Shown in pieces: positions 1-6,875 of a DNA stretch of 64,000 nucleotides. The translations under genes and the position numbers were made by a program. The notes under the pieces are model-generated. The model did not search any database. It worked only from the letters and a program-made list of their open reading frames with translations, and had not been told where the DNA came from. The stretch spans positions 310,001-374,000 of the forward strand of contig NZ_SNXZ01000008.1 in the NCBI RefSeq assembly GCF_004362825.1. The letters are read 5' to 3'. The DNA comes from Labedaea rhizosphaerae. Lineage in GTDB: Bacteria > Actinomycetota > Actinomycetes > Mycobacteriales > Pseudonocardiaceae. Each line of letters opens with the position of its first letter. Within the stretch, counting starts at the first letter, position 1.

Positions 1-2
1 CC

Positions 3-908
3 CGTGAGCGGGTGCTGGTGTCCGGGTCGATCGCGTTCGTGTGCGTGGTGGTGGCCACCGGGCTGCTGGCGTGGACGATCACCGGGCGCGTGCTGCAGCC
101 GTTGCGCCAGATCACCGGCACCGCGCGACGGCTGTCCGCGGAGTCGCTGGGGGAGCGGATCGCCTACCGCGGCCCGCGCGACGAGCTGGCCGAACTCGCC
201 GACACCTTCGACCAGATGCTGGACCGGCTGCAGGGCGCGTTCGACGCGCAGCGCCGGTTCGTCGCCAACGCCAGCCACGAGCTGCGCACGCCGTTGGCGG
301 TGATCCGCACCGAGCTCGACGTCACCCTGGCCGACGAGGGCGCCGACACGGCCGAGCTGCGCCGGATGGCCGAGGTGGTGCGGTCGGCGACGTTGCGTGC
401 CGGTCAGCTCGTCGACGCGCTGCTCGTGCTGGCGCGCACCGAAGGTGTCGGCATCGGGCCCCCGCAACCGGTCGACCTGGCCGACGTGGTGGCCAGTGCG
501 TGGCGCGCGGTCCGCGGCGAGGCCGACGCGCGTGAGCTGCGGGTCGCGCTGCACACCTCGCCCGCCCCGGTCAGCGGTGATCCCGCGTTGCTGGAACGGG
601 TCGCGGGCAATCTGCTCGAGAACGCCGTGCGGCACAACGTGACCGGCGGCTGGATCGACGTGCGGACCGAGGCCGCCGGGCCGGCGGTGCAACTGCGGGT
701 GGCGTCGTCGGGTCCGGTGATCGAGCAGGCGCGGGTGGCCGAGCTGTTCGAGCCGTTCCGCCGTGGCGGTGTCGACCGGACCGCGCAGGGCGGGGCGGGC
801 CTGGGCCTGTCGATCGTGCGCTCGGTGGTGAGCGCGCACCGCGGCGAAGTGGTGGCCGAACCGGTCTCCGGTGGTGGTTTGGCCGTGACCGTAATGCTTC
901 CCGCGTAG
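3..908 (+). CDS. sensor histidine kinase, 5'-truncated by the window edge
   Basis: The C-terminal part of an inner-membrane two-component sensor kinase. The frame is already open at the first bases, so the N-terminus and probably a first membrane segment lie outside the window. Visible in order: a membrane helix (FVCVVVATGLLAW), a HAMP-type linker, the phospho-acceptor helix with ASHELRTPLAVI, and an ATPase domain with the N box LENAVRHN and the G box GLGLSIVRS. It should autophosphorylate on the His of SHELRTP and pass phosphate to a response regulator, probably encoded just upstream. The signal sensed is unknown. An internal GTG at 12 is unlikely to be the true start. Confidence 0.9.
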   Translation, partial: RERVLVSGSIAFVCVVVATGLLAWTITGRVLQPLRQITGTARRLSAESLGERIAYRGPRDELAELADTFDQMLDRLQGAFDAQRRFVANASHELRTPLAVIRTELDVTLADEGADTAELRRMAEVVRSATLRAGQLVDALLVLARTEGVGIGPPQPVDLADVVASAWRAVRGEADARELRVALHTSPAPVSGDPALLERVAGNLLENAVRHNVTGGWIDVRTEAAGPAVQLRVASSGPVIEQARVAELFEPFRRGGVDRTAQGGAGLGLSIVRSVVSAHRGEVVAEPVSGGGLAVTVMLPA

Positions 909-917
909 CCTTCGATC

Positions 918-1553
918 ATGGACGACGATGCGGTGTTCGCCGCACAGGCCGACCGTCGCCGCGCGGTCGCGGACTTGCTGGATTCCTTGGACGACAAGCA
1001 GTTGGCCACCCCGAGCCTCTGCGCCGGCTGGACGGTGAAGGCGGTGGCGGCGCACCTGGTGGCCGCGGCCGCCACGTCGGCCGTGTCGTTCCTCGCGGCG
1101 ATGGTGCGCAGCGGCTTCCGCCCGCACGTGGCCAACACCCAGCGCGCTCGCAAGCTGGCGCGGCGCCCGGCGGCGGAGTTGTCCCGCGCGCTGCGCGAGC
1201 ACGCGGGGCACCGCATGCACCCGCCCGGCATCGGCGCCGTGGGCCCGATGACCGACCTGCTGGTGCACGAGGGCGACATGCGGCTGCCCCTCGGCCTGCC
1301 GTTCGACCCGCCGCTGCCGCTGGTGGCCGAGGCGCTGGGCTTCCTCAGCGGCCGTGCTCCGGGCTTCGTCCCCAAAGGACGGTTGGCCGGGATCAAGCTC
1401 GTTCCGACGGATCTGGACCGGACGTGGGGCTCGGGCGCGGAGCTGACCGGCCGCGCGGCCGACCTGATGATGGCCGTGTGCGGCCGGCCCGCCGTTCTCC
1501 CGTCCCTCACCGGCCCCGGCGCCCCCATCCTGGCCACCCGCCTGACGCCCTGA
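918..1553 (+). CDS. maleylpyruvate isomerase / mycothiol-dependent DinB-like protein
   Basis: A 211-residue protein of the DinB-like mycothiol-dependent maleylpyruvate isomerase family. The N-terminal helical bundle carries the family pattern around LCAGWTVKAVAAHLVAAA, and a second conserved block LVHEGDMRLPLG follows; the histidines in these blocks match the family's metal ligands. Members use mycothiol or bind metal, but the substrate of this copy cannot be read from sequence. It starts with ATG 9 bp after the kinase stop, so it may be transcribed with it. Its stop lies 13 bp before the first unit of a 22-bp repeat array. Confidence 0.8.
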   Translation: MDDDAVFAAQADRRRAVADLLDSLDDKQLATPSLCAGWTVKAVAAHLVAAAATSAVSFLAAMVRSGFRPHVANTQRARKLARRPAAELSRALREHAGHRMHPPGIGAVGPMTDLLVHEGDMRLPLGLPFDPPLPLVAEALGFLSGRAPGFVPKGRLAGIKLVPTDLDRTWGSGAELTGRAADLMMAVCGRPAVLPSLTGPGAPILATRLTP

Positions 1554-1566
1554 CCCCCACCCGGGC

Positions 1567-1676
1567 GTGTCCCACACTCGCGCAGGGTGTGTCCCCCGTT
1601 CCGACCGGGTGTGTCCCACGTTCTGACCGGGTGTGTCCCACACTCGCGTGGGCTGAGTCCCACGTTGTGTTCTGGG
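1567..1676 (+). repeat. 22-bp tandem repeat array, five units
   Basis: Five units with an exact 22-bp period start at 1567, 1589, 1611, 1633 and 1655. Each opens with GTGTCCC (GAGTCCC in the last). The two middle units share nearly all other positions, including CGTTC and a CGGGT end, while the first, fourth and fifth drift. The array lies just after the stop of the preceding gene. The same unit recurs on the opposite strand at 31584-31671, and a related array with the same period lies at 1865-1952. Function unknown. Confidence 0.85.
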
Positions 1677-1685
1677 TCTTGTGGG

Positions 1686-1807
1686 GTGGGTTCGGTTTGA
1701 CACGGGGACCCCCACGACGGCCCTCGCGGGCGCTAAACGGGCAGAAGGTGAGGCGCCCGCACCGCGCGAGTTCAGGGCCGTCGTGCCCCGTGTAAAACCG
1801 AACCCAC
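1686..1807. terminator. long imperfect inverted repeat between convergent genes
   Basis: Two arms of about 42 paired bases. 1686-1707 pairs with 1786-1807 (22 bp, one mismatch), 1713-1724 with 1774-1785 (12 bp), and 1726-1733 with 1753-1760 (8 bp), with small bulges between the blocks. It sits between the plus-strand gene ending at 1553 and kptA, which converges from the other side, so a bidirectional terminator is the simplest reading. Its length, and the repeat arrays on both sides, would also fit a short palindromic mobile element. No flanking target duplication is obvious. Confidence 0.6.
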
Positions 1808-1864
1808 GAGCCGCGGTTGGCTGCGGTCTGGCCTCGGGGTGGGCGGTGGAGCCTTTCGGGGCAA

Positions 1865-1952
1865 GGACACGCGGGTCCGGAGGAGGGGACACGCGGGGTC
1901 GGAGGAGGGGACACGCGGGGCCGGAGGAGGGGACACGCCGGTCAGGGGAGCC
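1865..1952 (-). repeat. 22-bp tandem repeat array, four units, inverted orientation
   Basis: GGACAC recurs at 1865, 1887, 1909 and 1931, an exact 22-bp spacing. Read on the minus strand each unit carries the GTGTCC core of the 1567-1676 array, but the rest of the unit differs (GGAGGAGG-type filler). The last unit overlaps the stop codon of kptA. With the left array and the central palindrome, the whole 1567-1952 region has an inverted layout. Confidence 0.8.
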
Positions 1953-2490
1953 GGGTGAGGTAGGTGGGCGGGACGGTGTCCGCGAGCCACACCCCGTTGG
2001 CGCTCACGCGGAACTCGAACCCGGCGGCCGCCATCGCGGCGGCGTCCACGCGCAGGATCACCGGTTTGCCCCGGCGGGCCCCGACCGCACGGGCGGTGTC
2101 CACTGTGGGCGAGAGGTGCACGTGGTGGCGCTGCATCGGTTTGAGGCCGTCCTGCTCGATCGCGGGCAGGAAGCGGTCCACCGTGCCGTGGTAGAGCACG
2201 GCGGGTGGTGCGGTCACCGGCAGGTCCAGGTCGACCTCGACCGAGTGGCCCTGGTTCGCGCGGATCAGGGTGCCGGTGTCGTCGAAGGCGAAGCGCTTCT
2301 TGTCGCTCGTCGCCACGACTTCGTCGAGGTCCGCGCGCGTGAGGGTCAGGCCGTGCCGGGCCAGCGCGCTCAACAACTCCTCGACGGGGACCCAGCCACC
2401 GGGTCCCAGGGTGATGCCGATCTGGTCCGGCGCATGCCGCAGGTGCAGCGACAGCCTCTTGGAAATCCGGACCTTCTTTGTTTCATTCAT
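1942..2490 (-). CDS. kptA: RNA 2'-phosphotransferase, Tpt1/KptA family
   Basis: A 182-residue enzyme of the family that removes an internal 2'-phosphate from RNA using NAD+, releasing ADP-ribose cyclic phosphate. The N-terminal winged-helix part holds KRLSLHLRHAPDQIGI (family consensus LR-HxP), and the C-terminal ADP-ribosyltransferase fold holds LYHGT and HVHLSPTVDTA, matching the Arg-His-Arg-Arg active-site blocks. In yeast Tpt1 finishes tRNA splicing. Bacteria have no such pathway, so the physiological substrate here is unknown. The ATG start is followed by a lysine-rich stretch. The stop lies inside a 22-bp repeat unit. Confidence 0.9.
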   Translation of the reverse strand: MNETKKVRISKRLSLHLRHAPDQIGITLGPGGWVPVEELLSALARHGLTLTRADLDEVVATSDKKRFAFDDTGTLIRANQGHSVEVDLDLPVTAPPAVLYHGTVDRFLPAIEQDGLKPMQRHHVHLSPTVDTARAVGARRGKPVILRVDAAAMAAAGFEFRVSANGVWLADTVPPTYLTRLP

Positions 2491-2527
2491 CTCACCACCC
2501 AGTGAACCACCTGTGCGCCACCGGTTT

Positions 2528-2899
2528 TCACCGCTGGTACCGCATCGCTCCCACGACGTTGTCCGACGGGTCCGCCAGCCACACGAGGTCGCCGACGCCC
2601 TCGATCGTGGTCTTGTCCATCAGCACCCGCCCGCCCGCGGCCAGCGCGGCGGCGGTCACCGCCGCCACGTCGGGCACGGCGACGGTGCTCTCGAACCCGG
2701 CGACCGGCCGGCCCGGGATGAGGTCGCGCCGCTGCTGCAAGGCCGCCGTCACGCCCGGCCCACCCGGGGTGCCGGCCTCGATCCGGTAGAAGCCGGGCGG
2801 GCCCCACGCGCTGAACTCCCAGCCGAAGGTCTCCCGGTAGAACCGCCGCGCCTGCTGGACGTCGTCGGCGTTGATCGCGAAGTGCGTGAGTTCGTACAT
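2528..2899 (-). CDS. VOC (glyoxalase/bleomycin-resistance fold) protein
   Basis: A 123-residue single-domain vicinal-oxygen-chelate protein. It has the paired beta-alpha-beta-beta-beta pattern, with LTHFAINADDVQQARRFYR at the start of the first half and DVAAVTAAALAAGGRVLMDK in the second, ending in WLADPSDNVVGAM. Family members bind metal and act on small molecules or bind antibiotics; the substrate is not predictable. It is divergent from the AraC-type gene starting at 2964, which may regulate it. Confidence 0.8.
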   Translation of the reverse strand: MYELTHFAINADDVQQARRFYRETFGWEFSAWGPPGFYRIEAGTPGGPGVTAALQQRRDLIPGRPVAGFESTVAVPDVAAVTAAALAAGGRVLMDKTTIEGVGDLVWLADPSDNVVGAMRYQR

Positions 2900-2963
2900 G
2901 CCGCGAACACTAGGAGCGCCGAAGCCTTGCGCGCAGTCGCCGATGCGGCCGATTCTGTCGGAT

Positions 2964-3686
2964 ATGCGTCAAGCCGAGCCGGACGTCCGCAGCTACGCGG
3001 TCACCCACCCGGCGGGTCCGCTGGTGCCGCCCCAGGCGCCGGGCTGGCACCAGCTGATCTACGCCTCGACCGGCGTCCTGACCGCCTGGACCGAGGCAGG
3101 AACGTGGACCGTGCCGAGGCACCGGGCGTTGTGGGTGCCGGCGGGCATCAAGCATCGGCTGGAGGTCGTGCACCGCACGTCCTTGCGCACGCTCTACCTG
3201 GCCGACCACTTGGGCGCGCTGCCCACCGGAACGCGGGTCCTCGACCTGCCGCCGTTGCTGCGTGAGCTGGTCCTGCACCTCGTGGCCGTGGCTCCGCTGA
3301 CGGTCGCCGAACCCGCGCACGCCAGGCTGATCGCGGTGCTGCGCGACCTGCTCACCGAGTCGCGTGTGGACGGTGCACTCGTCTTGCCCCTCCCCGTCGA
3401 TCGGGCCGCGCTCGAAGCCACGAAACGGATGGAGCTTCCGGTGCCCTTGCTGTGCAACGAGATCGGCATCAGCAGGCGCACGCTGGAACGCCGCTTCCTC
3501 GACGAGACCGGCATGACGTTCGGCCAATGGCGCCGACGCGCCCGCATGCTCGCCGCCGTGCGCGAACTGGCCGCGGGCGCCACCGTGGCCGCCGCGGCCC
3601 AGGGCTCGGGATACGCCACCCCGAGCGCGTTCAGCGCTGCCTTCCGGGCCGAACTGGGCACCTCGCCGTCGAAGTGGAGCGCCTAG
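2964..3686 (+). CDS. AraC-family transcriptional regulator
   Basis: A 240-residue regulator. The N-terminal two thirds form a cupin-like sensing domain (WTVPRHRALWVPAGIKHRLEV). The C-terminal ~85 residues are the double helix-turn-helix AraC domain, with ISRRTLERRFLDETGMTFGQWRR and the second helix near YATPSAFSAAFRAELGTSPS. I chose the ATG at 2964; ATG 2943 is an in-frame alternative, and earlier starts would run into the divergent glyoxalase gene. That divergent gene is the likely target. Its stop overlaps the tail of the convergent gene at 3683 by 4 bp. Confidence 0.88.
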   Translation: MRQAEPDVRSYAVTHPAGPLVPPQAPGWHQLIYASTGVLTAWTEAGTWTVPRHRALWVPAGIKHRLEVVHRTSLRTLYLADHLGALPTGTRVLDLPPLLRELVLHLVAVAPLTVAEPAHARLIAVLRDLLTESRVDGALVLPLPVDRAALEATKRMELPVPLLCNEIGISRRTLERRFLDETGMTFGQWRRRARMLAAVRELAAGATVAAAAQGSGYATPSAFSAAFRAELGTSPSKWSA

Positions 3687-4546
3687 GAACGGGCCAGGAT
3701 CGCCCGGACCTTCTGCGCCACGTTGCTGACCCTGATGTACCAGAACTCCTTGCCGCCCACCTCGGCCTTGCGGCACATCACGCCGCCACCCGGGCCGGCC
3801 GCGGTGAGCTCGACGATGTACAGCGTCTCGTCGGACTTCACCTCGCCCGAATCACCGTCGGACACCGCGTCCTTGGCGTTGTTCGCGATCTCCACGCCGT
3901 CGGCCACGGTCGTCATGGCGTTACCCGTCATGGCGGGCGCGGCCGCCGCCCCCGCCGCCCGCGTCGCGAGCATCTTCGTCGCAGCGGTGAACGGGTTGAT
4001 CACGTTGTACCGCTTCCGCTTCGACAACGGCCGGAAGAGTCCGCCGTCCACGACCACCGTCGGCGCCAACGGGTCCTTCCAGCCGCGCTTGGAGTAGGCG
4101 TCCTGCGACTTGGCGGCGGTGAGTTCGATCGTGCCGTTGAGCAGGTAGTTGTTCGCGTTCTCGGACAGCCAGTCTTTGATCATGTCCGCGGTGCCGATCA
4201 GGGCGAGCGGGGCCCCCGCGACGTCCCACGACGGCTGACCGCGGAACGTGCCCGCCGCGATGCCGTGCCAGTCCAGGCCGTCGACCTCGATGGTGGTCGT
4301 GCCGATCCCGCTGTCGACCTGGTACACGCCCCGGACCGGGTCGCCGAACGGCGATGCCTTGACCTGCTGGCGGTGCATGACCATGCCCTTGGCGAGATCG
4401 TCCTTGAGGTCCTTCTCGTCCGCGCGCCGGTCCAGTTCGTTCTTGGTGTCGAACACCAGGCGCGCGTCGCTCTTGGCGTTCTTGACCTCCTCGCGGAAGT
4501 ACTTGCCGACCGTGCTCAGTACGGTGCCCTTCTTCGGACCGCTCAC
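3683..4546 (-). CDS. protein of unknown function, 287 residues
   Basis: I do not recognise this protein. It is soluble, with a charged N-terminal third (MSGPKKGTVL, then EEVKNAKSDARLVFD and a Lys/Asp-rich helix), a central beta-rich part (VYQVDSGIGTTTIEVDGLDWHG) and an Ala-rich linker around residues 198-213 (RAAGAAAAPAM). A C-terminal beta-rich segment ends in FWYIRVSNVAQKVRAIL. No signal peptide or clear membrane helix is visible. Its start lies 33 bp after the stop of the Trp-rich repeat protein on the same strand, so the two are probably one operon. Confidence 0.75.
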   Translation of the reverse strand: MSGPKKGTVLSTVGKYFREEVKNAKSDARLVFDTKNELDRRADEKDLKDDLAKGMVMHRQQVKASPFGDPVRGVYQVDSGIGTTTIEVDGLDWHGIAAGTFRGQPSWDVAGAPLALIGTADMIKDWLSENANNYLLNGTIELTAAKSQDAYSKRGWKDPLAPTVVVDGGLFRPLSKRKRYNVINPFTAATKMLATRAAGAAAAPAMTGNAMTTVADGVEIANNAKDAVSDGDSGEVKSDETLYIVELTAAGPGGGVMCRKAEVGGKEFWYIRVSNVAQKVRAILARS

Positions 4547-4579
4547 GGCAGCCTCCTTTGTCGTCTCATGGATGTCGGA

Positions 4580-5533
4580 TCAGGCGGCGAGTTCTTCGAG
4601 CACGATTTCGGCGAAGAAGTCGCTGGGCAATCCCTCGATTTCGGCGGCCAGTTCATCGGGGGTCATGCCGATTTCGGCGGCCATGTCGTCGATGCGGGCA
4701 TAAAGGGCCGCCAGCGCGGGCTTCGCGACCTGCTCGAGGATCTCGCCCGCCTCGCCCGGCAGGACCAGTCCGGGCAGGATGCCGTCCAGCCACGGACCGA
4801 GGACGTCCGGCGTCGACCGGCGCCACTCGGGCCACCGGGCGTCCAGTTCGCCGGGCAGCCACTGCGCCCAGTCGCCGCGGATCTCGTAGAGCTCGTCGAG
4901 CTGGGTGCGGTGCTGTTCGGTCAGCCAGGCGAGGTCTTCGACCCCGGTGTCCACGCCGGACTCTTGGGCCGTGAGGCTGGGGAGCGCCTCGTTGACCCAG
5001 GGCACGAGTTCGTCCGGGGTGGATCGGTCCCAGCCGGGCCACCACTCGTCGAGCTGGCCCGGCAGCCAGTCGTGCCAGTCACCGCGGAGGTCCGACAGAG
5101 ACTCGAGGAACGTCTGCTGGTCTGCCGTGAGCCAGCCCAGCTCGCGTGGGTTGGCTGTTCCCTCGGTGTGCTGCAGGGCGGCGAGGGCCTGATCGAGCCA
5201 GGGCACGAGTTCGTCCGGGGTGGATTGGTCCCAGCCGGGCCACCACTCGTCGAGCTGGCCCGGCAGCCACTCACGCCACTCGCCGCGGCCATCGGCGATG
5301 CCGGCCAACCGTGTTCGCTGGTCCTCGGTCACCCAGCCCAGCGGCAGGGCCTCGATCCGGGCATCGAGCCATTCCTGTCGCGCGGCGTCTCCGGCTGCCG
5401 GCCAGTCCGGCCACTGCCGGTCCAGGACCCTGCTCAGGTGCTCGGGCCATTCGTCACCCCAGGCGCTGAGCCCTCCAGAGAGCTTGTCGCGGTGGTCCTG
5501 TGCCACCCAATCGAAATCCTCGATCGTTCCCAT
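4580..5533 (-). CDS. Trp-rich tandem-repeat protein of unknown function
   Basis: A 317-residue acidic, soluble protein made of four tandem repeats at about residues 9-66, 67-133, 134-202 and 203-271, followed by a helical tail ending in FFAEIVLEELAA. The consensus unit runs W-(V/L)-T-x-(D/E)-Q, then RGDW-x2-WLPG, DEWWPGW and STPDELVPW. Repeat 1 is the most divergent. At DNA level repeats 2 and 3 share about 69 bp with one mismatch (5201-5269 and 5000-5068), spaced 201 bp or 67 codons, which indicates recent duplication or gene conversion. No family is recognised. The dense aromatic pattern suggests a binding scaffold, which is inference. Confidence 0.8.
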   Translation of the reverse strand: MGTIEDFDWVAQDHRDKLSGGLSAWGDEWPEHLSRVLDRQWPDWPAAGDAARQEWLDARIEALPLGWVTEDQRTRLAGIADGRGEWREWLPGQLDEWWPGWDQSTPDELVPWLDQALAALQHTEGTANPRELGWLTADQQTFLESLSDLRGDWHDWLPGQLDEWWPGWDRSTPDELVPWVNEALPSLTAQESGVDTGVEDLAWLTEQHRTQLDELYEIRGDWAQWLPGELDARWPEWRRSTPDVLGPWLDGILPGLVLPGEAGEILEQVAKPALAALYARIDDMAAEIGMTPDELAAEIEGLPSDFFAEIVLEELAA

Positions 5534-5626
5534 GGCCGGGATGTTAGAGGGGGTGAAAACACCTTCAACAGAAAATCGAGGGAAGTGAAATGTGCGCGAA
5601 GGGCTGCGCTTTCGAGCAGGTATCGG

Positions 5627-5998
5627 TCAGCAATTTAATCGGCGCAACTGGCTCGCCAGGTACTGGCGCGCCCTGCGCTGCCCGCCCCGCTCCTCGATGG
5701 CCTCCCGCAGCGACGCCAGCACCCGGCGCACGCGTTCGGCGTCCGGGTGCCACCCGCGGCCCCGGCACTCGGTGAGCCACTCCGCCGGGCTGAGGTGCCC
5801 GCGCTGGCCGTTGCACCGCCGGCACGCGGCGACTTCGTTCTCCAGCCACGCCGGGCCGCCCTTGACCTTCGGGATCAGGTGGTCGGTGGTCGGGACGGCG
5901 AGCCCGGTGAGGTCCTGCCCGCACCAGGTGCAGTGCGTGCCGTCGCGTTCGAGCACGACCGTCATCCGGTCGGCCCTGCCCAGGTTCCGGTTGTTCAT
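5627..5998 (-). CDS. HNH endonuclease
   Basis: A 123-residue HNH-family nuclease. The zinc-finger Cys pairs are CTWCG and CRRCN. The catalytic core is TTDHLIPKVKGGPAWLENEV, with His in TTDH and Asn in LENEV, as in the common HNH form. The ATG at 5998 overlaps the stop of the DUF72 gene in an ATGA (4 bp), so translation is coupled. A longer upstream frame exists but would lie inside the DUF72 gene. Such stand-alone HNH proteins are often housekeeping or restriction-like; the target is unknown. Confidence 0.85.
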   Translation of the reverse strand: MNNRNLGRADRMTVVLERDGTHCTWCGQDLTGLAVPTTDHLIPKVKGGPAWLENEVAACRRCNGQRGHLSPAEWLTECRGRGWHPDAERVRRVLASLREAIEERGGQRRARQYLASQLRRLNC

Positions 5999-6816
5999 GC
6001 CGCCACCGCGATGTCGAGCCGGTCCAGCAACGCCATGGCGTCCCGAGGGGCCATGACCTTCATGTCGTTGTCGAAGTACACGTAGACGTCGTGGTCGGTG
6101 GCCCAGCCGCGGATCCGCTTCGCCCACCGCGCGAGCGCCGCCGGGGTGTAGCCGCTCGCGTAGAGCTCCTTGTCGCCGTGCAGGCGGACGTAGACGAAGT
6201 CGGCGGTGACCTCGTCGAACACCGGCCACGTGCCCGCGGTGTCGGCGAGGACGCACGCGACGCCGTGCTCACGCAGCAAGCGGGGGAACGCCGGGTCCTT
6301 GAAACCCGGGTGGCGGACCTCCATGGCGTGGCGCACTGGCCGGTCGGCATCGGCTTCGGTGAGCGCGCGGCCGTCCAGCCGCTCGTCGTGGCGGGCCGCC
6401 AGGGCGGCCAGCTCGGTCGTGGTGCGGGGCAGCACGCCCAGGAAGTGGTCGAACACCTCGAGGTCGAACTGCAGGTTCGCCGGTGTCTGCCACAGGATCG
6501 GGCCGAGCTTCGGGCCGAGGGCGAGCAGGCCCGAGGCGAAGAAGTTGGCGAGCACGGTCTCCGGCTCGCGAAGGCGTTTCATGTGCGTGATGAACCGGCC
6601 GCCCTTGACCGCGAACACGAAGTCCTCGGGCGTCTCGGCGGCCCAGCGCCGGTAGCTGTCGGGCTTCTGCAGCGAGTAGAACGAGCCGTTGATCTCGACC
6701 GAGTTGACCCGCCGCGAGATGTACTCCAGTTCGCGGCGGTGCGCTAATCCCTCGGGGTAGAACACACCGCGCCACGGCGGGTACAGCCACCCCGAGGTGC
6801 CGATGCGGATGCTCAC
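5995..6816 (-). CDS. DUF72 family TIM-barrel protein
   Basis: A 273-residue DUF72 protein (YecE-like). Family signatures are RIGTSGWLYPPWRGVFYP at the N-terminus, YISRRVNSVEINGSFY, the FVFAVKGGRFITHMKRL block and YVRLHGDKELYASGYT near the C-terminus. The family has a TIM-barrel fold and no settled biochemical role. The GTG at 6816 gives the conserved N-terminus directly. Its stop overlaps the HNH start by 4 bp, so the two proteins are made together. Confidence 0.88.
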   Translation of the reverse strand: MSIRIGTSGWLYPPWRGVFYPEGLAHRRELEYISRRVNSVEINGSFYSLQKPDSYRRWAAETPEDFVFAVKGGRFITHMKRLREPETVLANFFASGLLALGPKLGPILWQTPANLQFDLEVFDHFLGVLPRTTTELAALAARHDERLDGRALTEADADRPVRHAMEVRHPGFKDPAFPRLLREHGVACVLADTAGTWPVFDEVTADFVYVRLHGDKELYASGYTPAALARWAKRIRGWATDHDVYVYFDNDMKVMAPRDAMALLDRLDIAVAA

Positions 6817-6875
6817 CCAGCCATAGTGCCTGGCCCAGGCGGTGGCCGCGCGCGGGGCGGCCACCGCCTGACCGG

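Noticed and set aside
404-1663. Long minus-strand open frame containing Trp/Thr-rich repeats
   Set aside because: It is antisense to two good genes, and its repeated peptide (GTHPVRTW-like) is only the 22-bp DNA repeat translated. GC-rich sequence leaves many such frames open.
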